DNA of 64,000 nucleotides. Source: Alkalicoccus daliensis. Lineage in GTDB: Bacteria > Bacillota > Bacilli > Bacillales > Salisediminibacteriaceae. The position numbers and the translations under genes are program-made. Location of the stretch: positions 62,001 to 126,000 of the forward strand of contig NZ_FNIL01000003.1 of the NCBI RefSeq assembly GCF_900103955.1. Direction: 5' to 3'. Shown piece by piece: positions 7,827 through 16,838 of the stretch; position 1 is the first letter of the stretch, and every line of letters starts with the position of its first letter. Below the pieces are notes generated by a model. It did no database searches. It was not told the DNA's origin and saw nothing but the letters and a program-made list of their open reading frames with translations.

Positions 7827-9097
7827 GAGGTTACAGACCTCCTTCGCGGAAATATAATTACACTTGCTGCAAGCAGTACTGCACTGAGGAGCAGTAATCT
7901 ATTTAAGGAAGGAAGCAGCACCGTCCATTCAAATCCCTGAAGCCAAAGCAGGTAGGCAGTCATAGCGATGCCATTCGGTGTCCAGTTTCCCGCTTCTACA
8001 ATTACCTGCGGCATCCCTGCCAGAGGAAAGAAACTTCCTCCTGCAAAAGCAAATAATGTCACTACCCCTCCGCTGAATATACTTGAAACTGCATCGCTTT
8101 CAAAGCGGATACTGATAGACGTTAACAGACTCGTCAAACTTCCTATACACAATGCTAATACAAAAGTGATGAAAACCATTCCGGTCCAAAAATTTATAGA
8201 ATCCAATGAAAATGTCCTGAAAATAAAAGCAGAAAGAGTAAATAATATCCCCATTTGTAAAAACGAGAACAATGTACCTGTCATCCATTTTCCGGATAAA
8301 TACTTTGCAGGGTGCGTCCCTGATAAAATAATCCGGTTATATACTTGTTCATGTTTCTCTACGTATGCTTTACTTGCAATTGTCCCAGCTACATAGAGAA
8401 CAAACATAACCGCCATCCCAATAGAATAATACTGCATGGAGTTCACGGGTTCGTTCTGCGCAATCGGAATAACCCCGCCGGTTTCTGCAGGTTCCCCCTC
8501 CCTGGCAGCTTCAGGGCCTGCAGCTGAAGCAATTGCACTTTCCAGGTTCAGCACCTCCACGAACCCTTCTATAAGATCCGCAAATATATTTGCATATAAA
8601 GAGCCATTTTCGCTAAGCGTTACAATAACGTCTGCAGAAATTTCTTCATTCCAAATCATCGCCTGCAGACTGGTATAAGTAAAACCTTCCGGAAGCGTCA
8701 ATACTGCATCCAGTTCTCCTGCTTCCAGCATTCGTGATGCTTCTGAAGCTTTCATTTCTTCAACAGTGACAATTTCCTTCAAATCTTCATTTTCCAGAAA
8801 CTCCTTAAGCAGTTTAGCGGGATTTAGTGTCCGCGCTGTCTCTGCAATTTCTTCGTGGAGTTCATCCGGAAGCTCAATTTCTTCCAGCTCCTGCAGAAAC
8901 TGCGCTGTGCCTTCCTCGGTATTATCTTCTGCCACCAAAGCTACCTGGACGTCTATTTCAGAGGAATCCCCTCCTAATATTCCTCCCAGTGCAAAGCCTA
9001 ATATTCCAATTAAAATAAAAGGCATTAAAAGGAGTACCATTATTTCTGACCTGTCTCTCAAAATCACTATCAGATCTTTCCATATAAATAACCTCAT
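7823..9097 (-). CDS. ABC-2 type exporter permease
   Basis: 424 aa, same architecture as its downstream partner: an N-terminal helix (about 20-40), a long extracytoplasmic domain of about 190 residues rich in Glu, and five or six C-terminal helices. KAYVEKHEQVYNRIILSGTHP is the cytoplasmic motif shared by ABC-2 permeases, seen near residue 240. It is 13 bp downstream of the ATPase gene and overlaps the next permease. Paired permeases suggest a heterodimeric membrane pore. The acidic outer domain fits a salt- or alkali-adapted cell. Confidence 0.85.
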   Translation of the reverse strand: MRLFIWKDLIVILRDRSEIMVLLLMPFILIGILGFALGGILGGDSSEIDVQVALVAEDNTEEGTAQFLQELEEIELPDELHEEIAETARTLNPAKLLKEFLENEDLKEIVTVEEMKASEASRMLEAGELDAVLTLPEGFTYTSLQAMIWNEEISADVIVTLSENGSLYANIFADLIEGFVEVLNLESAIASAAGPEAAREGEPAETGGVIPIAQNEPVNSMQYYSIGMAVMFVLYVAGTIASKAYVEKHEQVYNRIILSGTHPAKYLSGKWMTGTLFSFLQMGILFTLSAFIFRTFSLDSINFWTGMVFITFVLALCIGSLTSLLTSISIRFESDAVSSIFSGGVVTLFAFAGGSFFPLAGMPQVIVEAGNWTPNGIAMTAYLLWLQGFEWTVLLPSLNRLLLLSAVLLAASVIIFPRRRSVTS

Positions 9098-9110
9098 GTG
9101 GTCCCCCTTT

Positions 9111-10043
9111 CTAATCGCGCAGTTTCCGGCCTGTTAAATGCAGAAACACGTCTTCCAGAGAAGGTTCTTGAATATTTACGTTCGTTACCTGTGCCTCATG
9201 CCTGTCAGCAATTTGAAACAAACTGCTTAAGAGCCTGCTTCCTTTTACAGATATAAGTTTCAAGCCTTTCTCGGTTTCGATTACCTGTCTGATACTGTCC
9301 AGCTGCTGAAACTCCTTTTCCATCTCCGGATAAGCACGGTCCAGTTCCATTAAAATTGTTTCCTCGCCGGACAGTATACTTTTTAACTCCTCTTTTGTAC
9401 CTGAAGAAATGATTTTTCCGTGGTCCATAATATAAACCCTGTCACACAGACGCTCAACTTCCTCCATATAATGACTCGTATACAGAACGGTAATCCCTTT
9501 TTGCAGGTTTAATTCTCTGATCATGTCTAAAATATAACTTCTTGACTGTGGATCGATACCGACCGTAGGTTCGTCCATAATTAGAATTTCCGGATCATGT
9601 AAAAGAGCTGCCGCAATATTAACTCTGCGCTTCATCCCTCCCGAAAAAGTATTTAATATATCTCCCTGCCGATCAGTGAGACCTACAAGAGAAAAAACCT
9701 CTTTAATTTTTTCAGTCAGCATTTGTCCTTTTAATCCGTAAATTCTGCCGAAGAACTTCAAGTTTTCATAGGCTGTAAGTTCCTGATACAGAGCAATATC
9801 CTGTGGGACGACGCCGAGGACTTTCCTGATTTTCCCAGGATTTTTTATCACGTTTTCTCCGTGCAGAAGAACTTCCCCGGAAGTAGGTTTCATCAGGGAG
9901 GAGATCATGGAAATTGTCGTGGACTTCCCTGCGCCGTTTGGTCCAAGAAGTCCCACTGATTCTCCCTTTTCCAAATAAAGACTGACTCCCTCCACCACTG
10001 TTTTTCCTTTAAAAGCTTTTGATAGTTCTTCCGTCTCCAGCAT
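9111..10043 (-). CDS. ABC transporter ATP-binding protein
   Basis: 310 aa. Walker A GPNGAGKST (about 35-43), signature FSGGMKRR (about 138-145), Walker B ILIMDEPTVGID (about 155-166) and the H-loop TSHYMEE (about 200) are all intact. The C-terminal 80 residues match the extension found in DrrA/CcmA-type export ATPases. It is the first gene of the exporter operon, preceded by a terminator and a 16-bp palindrome that separate it from the regulator genes. It energises the two ABC-2 permeases that follow. The arrangement resembles B. subtilis yvfRS beside yvfTU. Confidence 0.9.
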   Translation of the reverse strand: MLETEELSKAFKGKTVVEGVSLYLEKGESVGLLGPNGAGKSTTISMISSLMKPTSGEVLLHGENVIKNPGKIRKVLGVVPQDIALYQELTAYENLKFFGRIYGLKGQMLTEKIKEVFSLVGLTDRQGDILNTFSGGMKRRVNIAAALLHDPEILIMDEPTVGIDPQSRSYILDMIRELNLQKGITVLYTSHYMEEVERLCDRVYIMDHGKIISSGTKEELKSILSGEETILMELDRAYPEMEKEFQQLDSIRQVIETEKGLKLISVKGSRLLSSLFQIADRHEAQVTNVNIQEPSLEDVFLHLTGRKLRD

Positions 10044-10083
10044 TTTATTTCCCCCTCTGTTCTAATTACTTCCTAGTATATAG

Positions 10084-10112
10084 AAAAAGAGACAGCGCAC
10101 CCACTGTCTCTC
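10084..10112 (-). terminator. Intrinsic terminator after the response-regulator gene
   Basis: On the minus strand GAGACAG (arms 10104-10110 and 10089-10095, extendable by one pair) forms a hairpin followed by TTTTTC. It ends the kinase/regulator transcript before the exporter operon, so the exporter needs its own promoter or readthrough. Confidence 0.75.
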
Positions 10113-10134
10113 GTCATCAGAAGTATTTAAATTC

Positions 10135-10150
10135 AGTGACTTCAGTCACT
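10135..10150. promoter_or_regulatory. 16-bp palindrome, candidate regulator operator
   Basis: AGTGACT and AGTCACT form perfect 7-bp arms around a 2-bp centre. A 2-base loop is too tight for a good terminator, so a protein-binding site is more likely. It sits just behind the response-regulator gene and about 90 bp upstream of the exporter ATPase. NarL/LiaR-type regulators bind short inverted repeats of this sort. This is inference only. Confidence 0.4.
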
Positions 10151-10152
10151 TT

Positions 10153-10797
10153 TTACACGAGCTGACTCCGTATTGCATAAATCGCCAGTTGTGTACGGTC
10201 ACGCAGTTCCAGCTTATCCAGAATGATACTTATATGGTTCTTTACTGTACCAACTGATAAAAATAATGTCTCCGCTATTTCTTTATTATTTCTTCCTTCT
10301 CCCACTGCCCGGATAATAGCTATTTCTCTTGCCGTGAGCACCGGATCAATTGGTACTGGTGCTTTCTCCATCTGGGTTTCCATAAGTACCGGCAGTACTT
10401 TTGCGGCTACATGGCTTTCCAGCAGCAGACCGCCATCATGGCATGTCCGGATAGCCCGGATTAATTCTGCGGCATCTGCATCTTTCAGCATATATCCCCT
10501 GGCACCACCTTTAAGTGCTTCTAACGCATATTGATCATCATTAAATGTGGTAAGCATCAGTATATTAATTTCCGGCCAGTGCTGGTGGATGTTCCTGGCA
10601 GCTTCCAGTCCATTCATTTCAGGCATGCGGATATCAAGGATAGCAATATCGAACGCAAGCGGTCCTCTGCATGCTTCTAGAGCTTCCAGTCCATTTGATG
10701 CTTCTGCCGTAACTTTTAATTCAGGGTCAGATTCAATCATCATTTTCAATCCCTGCCTCACCATTCCCTGATCCTCTGCAAGTAAAATGCGAATCAT
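10153..10797 (-). CDS. NarL/LuxR-family response regulator
   Basis: 214 aa. The receiver domain (1-120) has the acidic pair E8-D9, the phosphorylation site D55 (ILDIRMP), T83 in LTTF and K105 in YMLKDAD. The C-terminal LuxR-type helix-turn-helix spans about 148-205, with LTAREIAIIRAVGEGRNN and VGTVKNHISIIL. The ATG overlaps the kinase stop codon. It should be phosphorylated by the adjacent histidine kinase and most plausibly controls the ABC exporter downstream. It resembles YvfU/DesR/LiaR-type regulators; the signal is unknown. Confidence 0.92.
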   Translation of the reverse strand: MIRILLAEDQGMVRQGLKMMIESDPELKVTAEASNGLEALEACRGPLAFDIAILDIRMPEMNGLEAARNIHQHWPEINILMLTTFNDDQYALEALKGGARGYMLKDADAAELIRAIRTCHDGGLLLESHVAAKVLPVLMETQMEKAPVPIDPVLTAREIAIIRAVGEGRNNKEIAETLFLSVGTVKNHISIILDKLELRDRTQLAIYAIRSQLV

Positions 10798-11939
10798 ATG
10801 CTTTCCTCCTTGGTCATTAAAGTAAAAGATCCACGAATAATGTATTTATCCGGATAAGGAGTAATTTCCAGTTTTCCACCTGCAGCTTCCATTCTCTCCT
10901 GCATCGATTTTAAGCCAAACCCTTTGTGCAGGGAAGCTTTTCCTTGCACAGGGTTTTCCACCTCAAACCGAAATACAGCTTTCCCCGGGGCTTCCAGTGT
11001 TATTTTTACTTCTCTTTCCGATCCATGCTTCATTGCATTTGTTAATGCTTCCTGAACAGCACGGTATACAGCAATCGCCTGCGCATTGCTTAATGCAGCA
11101 GTAAGCGCCCCGTGTCTAACTGTGAACTGAATTCTAATTAAGCTTTCCGCTTCCAATTTTCTGATCAGCTGGATTACAGCAGGCAGACCACCGCTTTCTT
11201 CCTGTTTTAATGTTTTCACTGCATTCCTGGTTTCTTCAAGGCTTTCCCGGGCTAGCTGCTTTAATGTTTCCACATCCTGATTTACCTCCGGAGATGACTT
11301 CATCCGGAAGACTTCCAGCTGCATAAGCAGCGCTGTTAATTTATGTCCAACTGCATCATGGATTTCCCTGGCAATCTGCGTACGCTCTTGCTGTCTGACT
11401 GCTTTTTCTCCTGACACAAGATCCCTTTTCATTTTTCGATATTCTGAAAAAAGCGCTTCACCCCGGTGCCGCAGTTCTTCCTCTTTTTTGCTGGTTCTTT
11501 GATAAAGAAAGAGTGCCATTGCCGTCACTGACACGTAAATTACAAATAACAAAACGTCCATATCCGGCACAACAAAATATCCACAGAAACCAGCCAGAAA
11601 ACCTACCGCAAGAGTATGAAGCTCCTTTAAGTAAAAAGTTGCTGCACCTGCTGTAATAATATAAAGCAGCAGGACTGAATGATCAGGAGTAAAAGCTTCA
11701 CCTTCCCACAGGGTAAAAGTGAGCAAAAGGATTTTTGTAAGAAATAAAATTAAAAGCAGATTATCTTTCCCTTTACATACAGGCACCAGAAAAAATACAG
11801 TATAAAACAATGAAGCTCCGATGATTCTCCAGGGCATCTCTAAAAGCGATGCTTCAGCCGAAAGCAGCAGCCTCCCCCACAGGAGAAAAAGTATCAGCAG
11901 CCAAATCCAGTATTGATGTTTTTCCAAGGTTCTAATCAT
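10794..11939 (-). CDS. Sensor histidine kinase (HisKA_3 family)
   Basis: About 381 aa from the ATG behind GGAGG (a longer frame to 11990 lacks a ribosome site). Five or six membrane helices fill the first 150 residues with almost no outer loops, so sensing is probably within the membrane. A coiled linker follows. The HisKA_3 phosphoacceptor is in QIAREIHDAVGHKLTALL. The ATPase domain contains VQEALTNAMKHG (N box) and GFGLKSMQERM (G box). The build is that of DesK/YvfT/LiaS kinases that respond to membrane state or envelope drugs. It overlaps the response-regulator gene by 4 bp. Confidence 0.9.
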   Translation of the reverse strand: MIRTLEKHQYWIWLLILFLLWGRLLLSAEASLLEMPWRIIGASLFYTVFFLVPVCKGKDNLLLILFLTKILLLTFTLWEGEAFTPDHSVLLLYIITAGAATFYLKELHTLAVGFLAGFCGYFVVPDMDVLLFVIYVSVTAMALFLYQRTSKKEEELRHRGEALFSEYRKMKRDLVSGEKAVRQQERTQIAREIHDAVGHKLTALLMQLEVFRMKSSPEVNQDVETLKQLARESLEETRNAVKTLKQEESGGLPAVIQLIRKLEAESLIRIQFTVRHGALTAALSNAQAIAVYRAVQEALTNAMKHGSEREVKITLEAPGKAVFRFEVENPVQGKASLHKGFGLKSMQERMEAAGGKLEITPYPDKYIIRGSFTLMTKEESI

Positions 11940-12126
11940 AGAATGCCTCCAGGGTTTCGGGTTACTATTGATACTTTTATCATAATCCATGTGAATTCAA
12001 TTCTGCAGTGTTATTTTATAATTTAGTAAATTTCTTTCTTTTGTCAGGTTTATCCTCAGGTTAAACAAGTAAAGATAAATTCCCTTATAACTAAGCTGCC
12101 CTGAAATGAAAATTTCCTTTTTAAAA

Positions 12127-12338
12127 GGCTGCCTTGAAAATAAAAGTTCCGCTAAAAAGAAGTAATCATGCTGCTTCACTTTCGGAGAGTCTTACCCAAG
12201 GGCTTGTTCTCGACTAATTTCTCTCTCAGGGCACGGCTTCCATCGATCCACAGACAGCAGGGCAGAGACCGCCATGCTGTCTTGAAGAACCAGGATCGAT
12301 TCCGCTCGTGCTTCGTGACCTTCCAGAAGGTCACTTGG
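12127..12338 (+). repeat. Dispersed repeat family A, copy 1
   Basis: This 212-bp block matches 55109-55320 without gaps and with about 11 differences (about 95% identity), in the same orientation. It contains a perfect 20-bp palindrome (12315-12334, arms GTGACCTTC) and nested complementary arms around 12243-12301 (ATCGATCC with GGATCGAT, AGACAGC with GCTGTCT). Both strands carry short open frames shared by the two copies, but no ribosome site or known domain. No transposase is nearby. The rest of the gene-free stretch 11940-12556 shows nothing recognisable, except a family-B-like GCCGGAAAGCG block at 12495-12520. Confidence 0.85.
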
Positions 12339-12556
12339 ATTCTCCAACGGCGCTCATCTTTTTGGTATCCTTGCTGTCGTTACATAGCAGAGTTTATTTT
12401 CATCTTTCATAGTGCAGCTTTTTACGCATAAAGGTCTCTGCTTAAGTCTGATATTGTTATAAGGAAGCTGGAGAGCTTCTTCCTGCAAGCTTTCGCCGGA
12501 AAGCGAAGGAGAATCCTATAATAAATATATAAATTTCCTGCTTTATAAACATTCTT

Positions 12557-12586
12557 AAGACCTGGAAACGAAAGCTCCCAGGTCTT
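12557..12586 (-). terminator. Terminator downstream of lactate permease
   Basis: Nine-base arms AAGACCTGG (12557-12565) and its complement (12578-12586) form a hairpin just behind the lldP stop codon. The T-run after it is interrupted. Confidence 0.6.
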
Positions 12587-12620
12587 CATCTATTAACTAT
12601 TATTTAGTTTCTCTCTGATG

Positions 12621-14207
12621 TTACATAAACATCGCAGCTGCTGCCCCTGCAATTCCTATAAACATTGCATAGACCAGTGCAGGAATTACTGTTTTCCGAA
12701 TAATATCTCCTTCCTTTCCTACGAGTCCCACTACTGCAGCTGCTGCCACTACGTTATGGACACATATCATATTACCTGCTGCTGAGCCAGCCACCTGCTG
12801 TGCAAGAACCAAATTAGTATCAAGTCCGGTACTCGCAGCAACATTAACTTGAATCGGTGCGAACGTTAACGCAGACACCATGGAACTCCCGGTCACAAAT
12901 GACCCAAGCAGCCCCAGAAAAGGAGCGGTAAAATGCCAGACATCTCCAAGAATATTTGTTAAAACTAAAGCAATATACTCCGGCATTGACATAAGATCGG
13001 CAGCATTAATTCCTGAATTTATAAACACATTTACTAAAGCAAGCGTTGGGAAAAGGGCAAGTGCTGCTCCTACTACTGTGCCTTTTGCTTCCTTTACAGC
13101 AAAACCGAAATCCCGGATTTTTTTTCTTTGCGTAAAAATCGACAAAAACGCTGCCAGTAATAATACAGCTCCAGGAGAATACAATACCTGCCATCCAGAT
13201 GATATATCTGCTATTCCGAAAATGTTATTCCAGCTTAAATCAATCGCATTCTGCGTAAAATTTTGCACAGGCTCAATGATTCTTGTTAAAAGCAGCAGAA
13301 CTATAACAATGAAATACGGACTCCAGGCAGCCATAAGAGACATTTCCGAACTCTCTTCCTTTGCTTCAAAGCCTTCTGCTCTTGCTTCCTGCCACGGCTC
13401 TTTTGGAAGAAGAATGTTTTTCTTCGCAGTCAGTGTTGCAGCTGCCAGGGCGGTAAGTGATGCCAGAATAGCAACAAATTCAGGCCCGAATAGGTTCGCA
13501 TAAATAAAAGCAGAGATACTGTAAGTCAGCCCTACGAAAAAAGCCCATGGAAATAATGAGAGCAGACCTTTTCTGCTTGATTTTTTTCCAAAACTTAAGC
13601 TGAGCACGATAATTAATAAAAAAGGAACGAAAGTGCCGACAAACATATCCATGAACGTGATATTTACTGCTACTTCCTGAAACATCCGGGGCCCAGCTCC
13701 CTCCACCCCTCCCAGACCAATGATCACAGGTGTCCCTACTGCACCAAAAGACACAGCGGTACTGTCAGCTATTAAGGCCAGTGTCGCTGCCGCAAGCGGT
13801 GTAAATCCAAGAGCTACCATCAAAGGGCCTGTGACCGCTGCAGGCGTGCCGAAACCAGCAGCACCCTCTATTAAGCTTCCAAAAAGAAAAGCTACGATTA
13901 CTACCTGTACCCGCATATCCGGAGAAATATTTCGAAATCCCTGATTTATTCTATCGACTGCGCCCGTCTGCCTTAGCGTGTTCAAAAGAACAATAGCTCC
14001 AAGCAGAATAAATAAAATGGTAACTGCCTGATGAAACCCTTCCATAATTGAAGCGGAGAGTGTCAAAGTATCCATATTCCACACAAAAAATGCTAAAAGT
14101 ATAAAAATCATCGCACTGTAAAGCATGCCTTTTTTGGCAGGCATTCGAAGCAGAACTAAAAATATAAAGGGAGCAGCAATGGCACTGAAAGCGGTAAGGA
14201 ATAGCAT
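12621..14207 (-). CDS. lldP: L-lactate permease family transporter
   Basis: 528 aa with about 13 membrane helices. The signature [19 protein letters not shown] (about residues 110-128) and the later [20 protein letters not shown] block (about residue 470) are diagnostic of the LctP/LldP lactate permease family, which imports L-lactate (and often glycolate) with protons or cations. Length matches the family. It is a single gene with its own terminator; no lactate-oxidising lut or lld genes are adjacent. The 276-bp upstream region is very AT-rich with an imperfect palindrome near 14309-14330. Confidence 0.92.
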   Translation of the reverse strand: MLFLTAFSAIAAPFIFLVLLRMPAKKGMLYSAMIFILLAFFVWNMDTLTLSASIMEGFHQAVTILFILLGAIVLLNTLRQTGAVDRINQGFRNISPDMRVQVVIVAFLFGSLIEGAAGFGTPAAVTGPLMVALGFTPLAAATLALIADSTAVSFGAVGTPVIIGLGGVEGAGPRMFQEVAVNITFMDMFVGTFVPFLLIIVLSLSFGKKSSRKGLLSLFPWAFFVGLTYSISAFIYANLFGPEFVAILASLTALAAATLTAKKNILLPKEPWQEARAEGFEAKEESSEMSLMAAWSPYFIVIVLLLLTRIIEPVQNFTQNAIDLSWNNIFGIADISSGWQVLYSPGAVLLLAAFLSIFTQRKKIRDFGFAVKEAKGTVVGAALALFPTLALVNVFINSGINAADLMSMPEYIALVLTNILGDVWHFTAPFLGLLGSFVTGSSMVSALTFAPIQVNVAASTGLDTNLVLAQQVAGSAAGNMICVHNVVAAAAVVGLVGKEGDIIRKTVIPALVYAMFIGIAGAAAAMFM

Positions 14208-14483
14208 GAGAGATAGCTCCTTTAATAATAAGTTTATTGCTCACATTTTCACAAGTAAGTGTATTGTAACGAATTAATTAGAAGATCTTATATCTGTATT
14301 ATAAAAAAATATATAACTGTTGTATATAACTTATAAAAGTAATTAATGACATGTTTGTGAAATATTGAACATAAACCATTTTTCAATATGCTGTACTACT
14401 CTATTTACATAACTGTATGAATCTTTATTTCCCGCCTTTATAATTTAAGCAGAAAGCTTTTAGGGAACATCTTTCATGAGGAC

Positions 14484-15527
14484 TTATACTAATCCCTCTG
14501 CTTCATGCATAATTCTCTGCACTTCAGTTATAATTGTTTTTGCCTTTCCTTCTAACACCAGATCAAAGTCTTGTCCGCTGCTGGAAACTTCCGCATTCAG
14601 ATACACAGTCCTCCCGCTGGCTAGCAGAGGCAGCTGATTTGCTGGATATACTTCCAGGCTTGTTCCAATAACAATAATCAGTGAAGCTGATTTAATGCGT
14701 GATAATGCGGTATTCCAGGCTTCCTGCGGCAGCATTTCCCCAAACAATATCACACCGGGACGCAGCTTCCCTCCGCAGACACCGCACTTTCTTTTAGCTT
14801 TAAAATCGGATGGAGCCGCTTTTGCACCACAGTTATGACAATAAATATTTTTAAGGGAACCGTGGAGCTCGTAGACATTTTTGCTGCCTGCCGCCGTGTG
14901 AAGACCATCCACATTCTGTGTAGCTACTGCATCGACAAAACCTCTCTCTTCCCAATCAGCAATAACCTGATGACCTTCATGAGGAGCTGTTCCCTCCAGT
15001 GCTTCCAGTCTGGCAGTGTAAAAATCGGTAAAAAGTTCATAGTTATTATCTAGAGCTTCAGGTGCTGCAACTGTAATAGGATCAATACTGCGCCACCATC
15101 CTTCTTTTGAACGGAAATCCGGCAGATTGGATTCTGTGCTCATACCTGCACCAGTTAAAACTATCGTACTCTTCGATGTAAGCAGCCAGTTGGCAAGCTT
15201 CACCTGATTTTTATCTCTCTCAGGAAAGCATTTTTCAGTCCATGCGGAAAAAGCTGAATCATTCCGATAAGAATGTGTAAGTATTTTTCTTTTCACTTGG
15301 TTTACTAACGCTTCATCAATGTACATCGGATAGAGAGAAAGCCAGGCATAACTTTCTATAAGTGCCAGCGCATCCGTTTCTGCATTGGAAAAACTGCGAT
15401 CTCCTGTTTCCAAATCTGTCACTACCCTGCGAAATTTCCACTGCTTTTCTGCATCCTGTCCTTTTACTTCAATGAGGATCCCTTCTCCACCAATCGACAA
15501 AAGTGTATTCCAAATCTCAGTTGTCAT
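14484..15527 (-). CDS. SIR2-family NAD-dependent protein deacylase with N-terminal extension
   Basis: 347 aa. The sirtuin core begins near residue 108: GAGMSTESNLPDFRS (126-140) binds NAD, TQNVDGLH (203-210) lines the active site, H222 in LHGS is the catalytic base, C230/C233 and C248/C251 form the structural zinc site, and GTSLEVYPAN is at 288-297. It should deacylate lysines using NAD. Typical bacterial sirtuins are about 240 aa; the first about 105 residues here are an extra, unrecognised region with no membrane segment. It stands alone between lldP and ywbE. Confidence 0.9.
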   Translation of the reverse strand: MTTEIWNTLLSIGGEGILIEVKGQDAEKQWKFRRVVTDLETGDRSFSNAETDALALIESYAWLSLYPMYIDEALVNQVKRKILTHSYRNDSAFSAWTEKCFPERDKNQVKLANWLLTSKSTIVLTGAGMSTESNLPDFRSKEGWWRSIDPITVAAPEALDNNYELFTDFYTARLEALEGTAPHEGHQVIADWEERGFVDAVATQNVDGLHTAAGSKNVYELHGSLKNIYCHNCGAKAAPSDFKAKRKCGVCGGKLRPGVILFGEMLPQEAWNTALSRIKSASLIIVIGTSLEVYPANQLPLLASGRTVYLNAEVSSSGQDFDLVLEGKAKTIITEVQRIMHEAEGLV

Positions 15528-15620
15528 TTTTTGCCTCCTCCCTATTTATATGGTTCCTATACCCGCTGCAGAAGAAAACATTCAGGATGAAGATATTTAA
15601 GTATTTCTATAAGTGTAAAA

Positions 15621-15649
15621 GAAAAAGCCATAGAAGAATTTCTTCTATG
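15621..15649 (-). terminator. Terminator overlapping the 3' end of ywbE
   Basis: Ten-base arms CATAGAAGAA (15629-15638 and 15640-15649) give a hairpin on the minus strand followed by TTTTTCTTTT. The hairpin overlaps the last codons of ywbE. Confidence 0.65.
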
Positions 15650-15845
15650 ACAAAATTTCTTTTACGCGTCCGACGACACCACTGGTAAGCTTTACTTTTA
15701 TTCCATGCGGATGATTAGCAGATTTCGTCAGCAGCGTCTGCACAGTTCCTTCTGTTAATTTTCCAGTGCGCTGATCCTGCTTCTGCACTACTTTAACATT
15801 CGTACCTGGCTTGATATCTGCCCTGTTTGTACCCGGCATAATCAT
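15645..15845 (-). CDS. ywbE: YwbE family protein (DUF2196)
   Basis: 66 aa starting at the ATG behind AAAGGGG. The sequence NRADIKPGTNVKVVQKQDQR followed by TGKLTEGTVQ, HPHGIKVKL and GVVGRVKEIL is the full length of the YwbE family, small KOW-like basic proteins of unknown function found across Firmicutes. A longer in-frame start at 15893 lacks a ribosome site. It lies 57 bp after the appC gene on the same strand and could be the tail of the app operon. Confidence 0.85.
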   Translation of the reverse strand: MIMPGTNRADIKPGTNVKVVQKQDQRTGKLTEGTVQTLLTKSANHPHGIKVKLTSGVVGRVKEILS

Positions 15846-15902
15846 ATCGCCCCTTTCCTCTACACTTTTCAGTATAGCGGATAAAAGCACCATCTGTAAA
15901 AA

Positions 15903-16823
15903 TTAATTTTTCATTTTCGGATCAAGCGCATCTCTTAAGCCGTCCCCGATCATATTAAATCCGAGTACAACGAGCATAATAGATATCCCCGGGAAAAGAA
16001 CTGTCCAGGGAGCACTCTGGATATACTGCCTTGCATCAGAGAGCATTGCACCCCATTCCGGAGTAGGAGGCTGTGCCCCCAGCCCTAGAAATCCAAGTGC
16101 GGCTGCTTCCAGGATAGCTGTACCAAACCCCAGCGTTGCCTGCACGATAATCGGCGCAGTGCTGTTCGGCAATACATGATGAATTAAAATTCTTCCGCTT
16201 TTCATTCCCTGTGCTTTTGCAGCGAGGATATATTCTTCTTCCCTGATGGAAATTACTTTTGAGCGTACGAGCCGCCCGAAGATCGGGATGTTAATAATTG
16301 CAATCGCTATAAGAGCATTCTGCAAAGATGGACCGAGAATTGCTACAATCGCAATGGCAAGAAGTATACTCGGGAAAGCGAGCATAATATCGAAAAATCT
16401 TGAAATTAACATATCAACCCATCTGCCATAATATCCCGCAATAATCCCCAGCATAGAACCGAAAATTAAAGCTCCTGTTACTGCAAAAAATCCTACCAGT
16501 AAAGAGATTCTTGCTCCGTAAACAATCCTAGTAAAAATATCCCTGCCCAAATCATCGGTCCCAAACCAGTTATTTAAATTGGGAGAGGTAAGCCTGGGCC
16601 CCGCATTCAACGTAGATGGCGCATAACTTGTCAGAAACGGAGCGAAAATTGCAATTAAAATAAAGAAGCTGATGATAAACATTCCTACAATTGCAAGTTT
16701 GTTTTTCTTTAATTCCCGAAAAGCTTCTTTCCAGGGGGAGGCCGGAGCCGGCATGGAAGTCTGCGGCTCTTGTTCTTCCGGTCCTGGAATTGGTGTTTTG
16801 TTTGTTGGTTTGACTGTCTCCAT
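15903..16823 (-). CDS. appC: Peptide ABC transporter permease (AppC/OppC type)
   Basis: 306 aa. A 30-residue Pro/Glu-rich cytoplasmic head precedes six membrane helices. The permease EAA motif that contacts the ATPases is seen as EEEYILAAKAQGMKSGRILIHHVLPNS (about 200-226). GTDDLGRDIFTRIVYGAR near residue 93 is the standard OppC/DppC signature. It pairs with AppB to form the membrane pore for oligopeptides. It follows appB by 15 bp and is the last transporter gene of the operon. Confidence 0.92.
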   Translation of the reverse strand: METVKPTNKTPIPGPEEQEPQTSMPAPASPWKEAFRELKKNKLAIVGMFIISFFILIAIFAPFLTSYAPSTLNAGPRLTSPNLNNWFGTDDLGRDIFTRIVYGARISLLVGFFAVTGALIFGSMLGIIAGYYGRWVDMLISRFFDIMLAFPSILLAIAIVAILGPSLQNALIAIAIINIPIFGRLVRSKVISIREEEYILAAKAQGMKSGRILIHHVLPNSTAPIIVQATLGFGTAILEAAALGFLGLGAQPPTPEWGAMLSDARQYIQSAPWTVLFPGISIMLVVLGFNMIGDGLRDALDPKMKN

Positions 16824-16838
16824 ATATACCGCTCCCCC

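Noticed and set aside
12168-12431. Open frames within repeat A on both strands
   Set aside because: They recur because the DNA is repeated; no start signal or domain supports translation.
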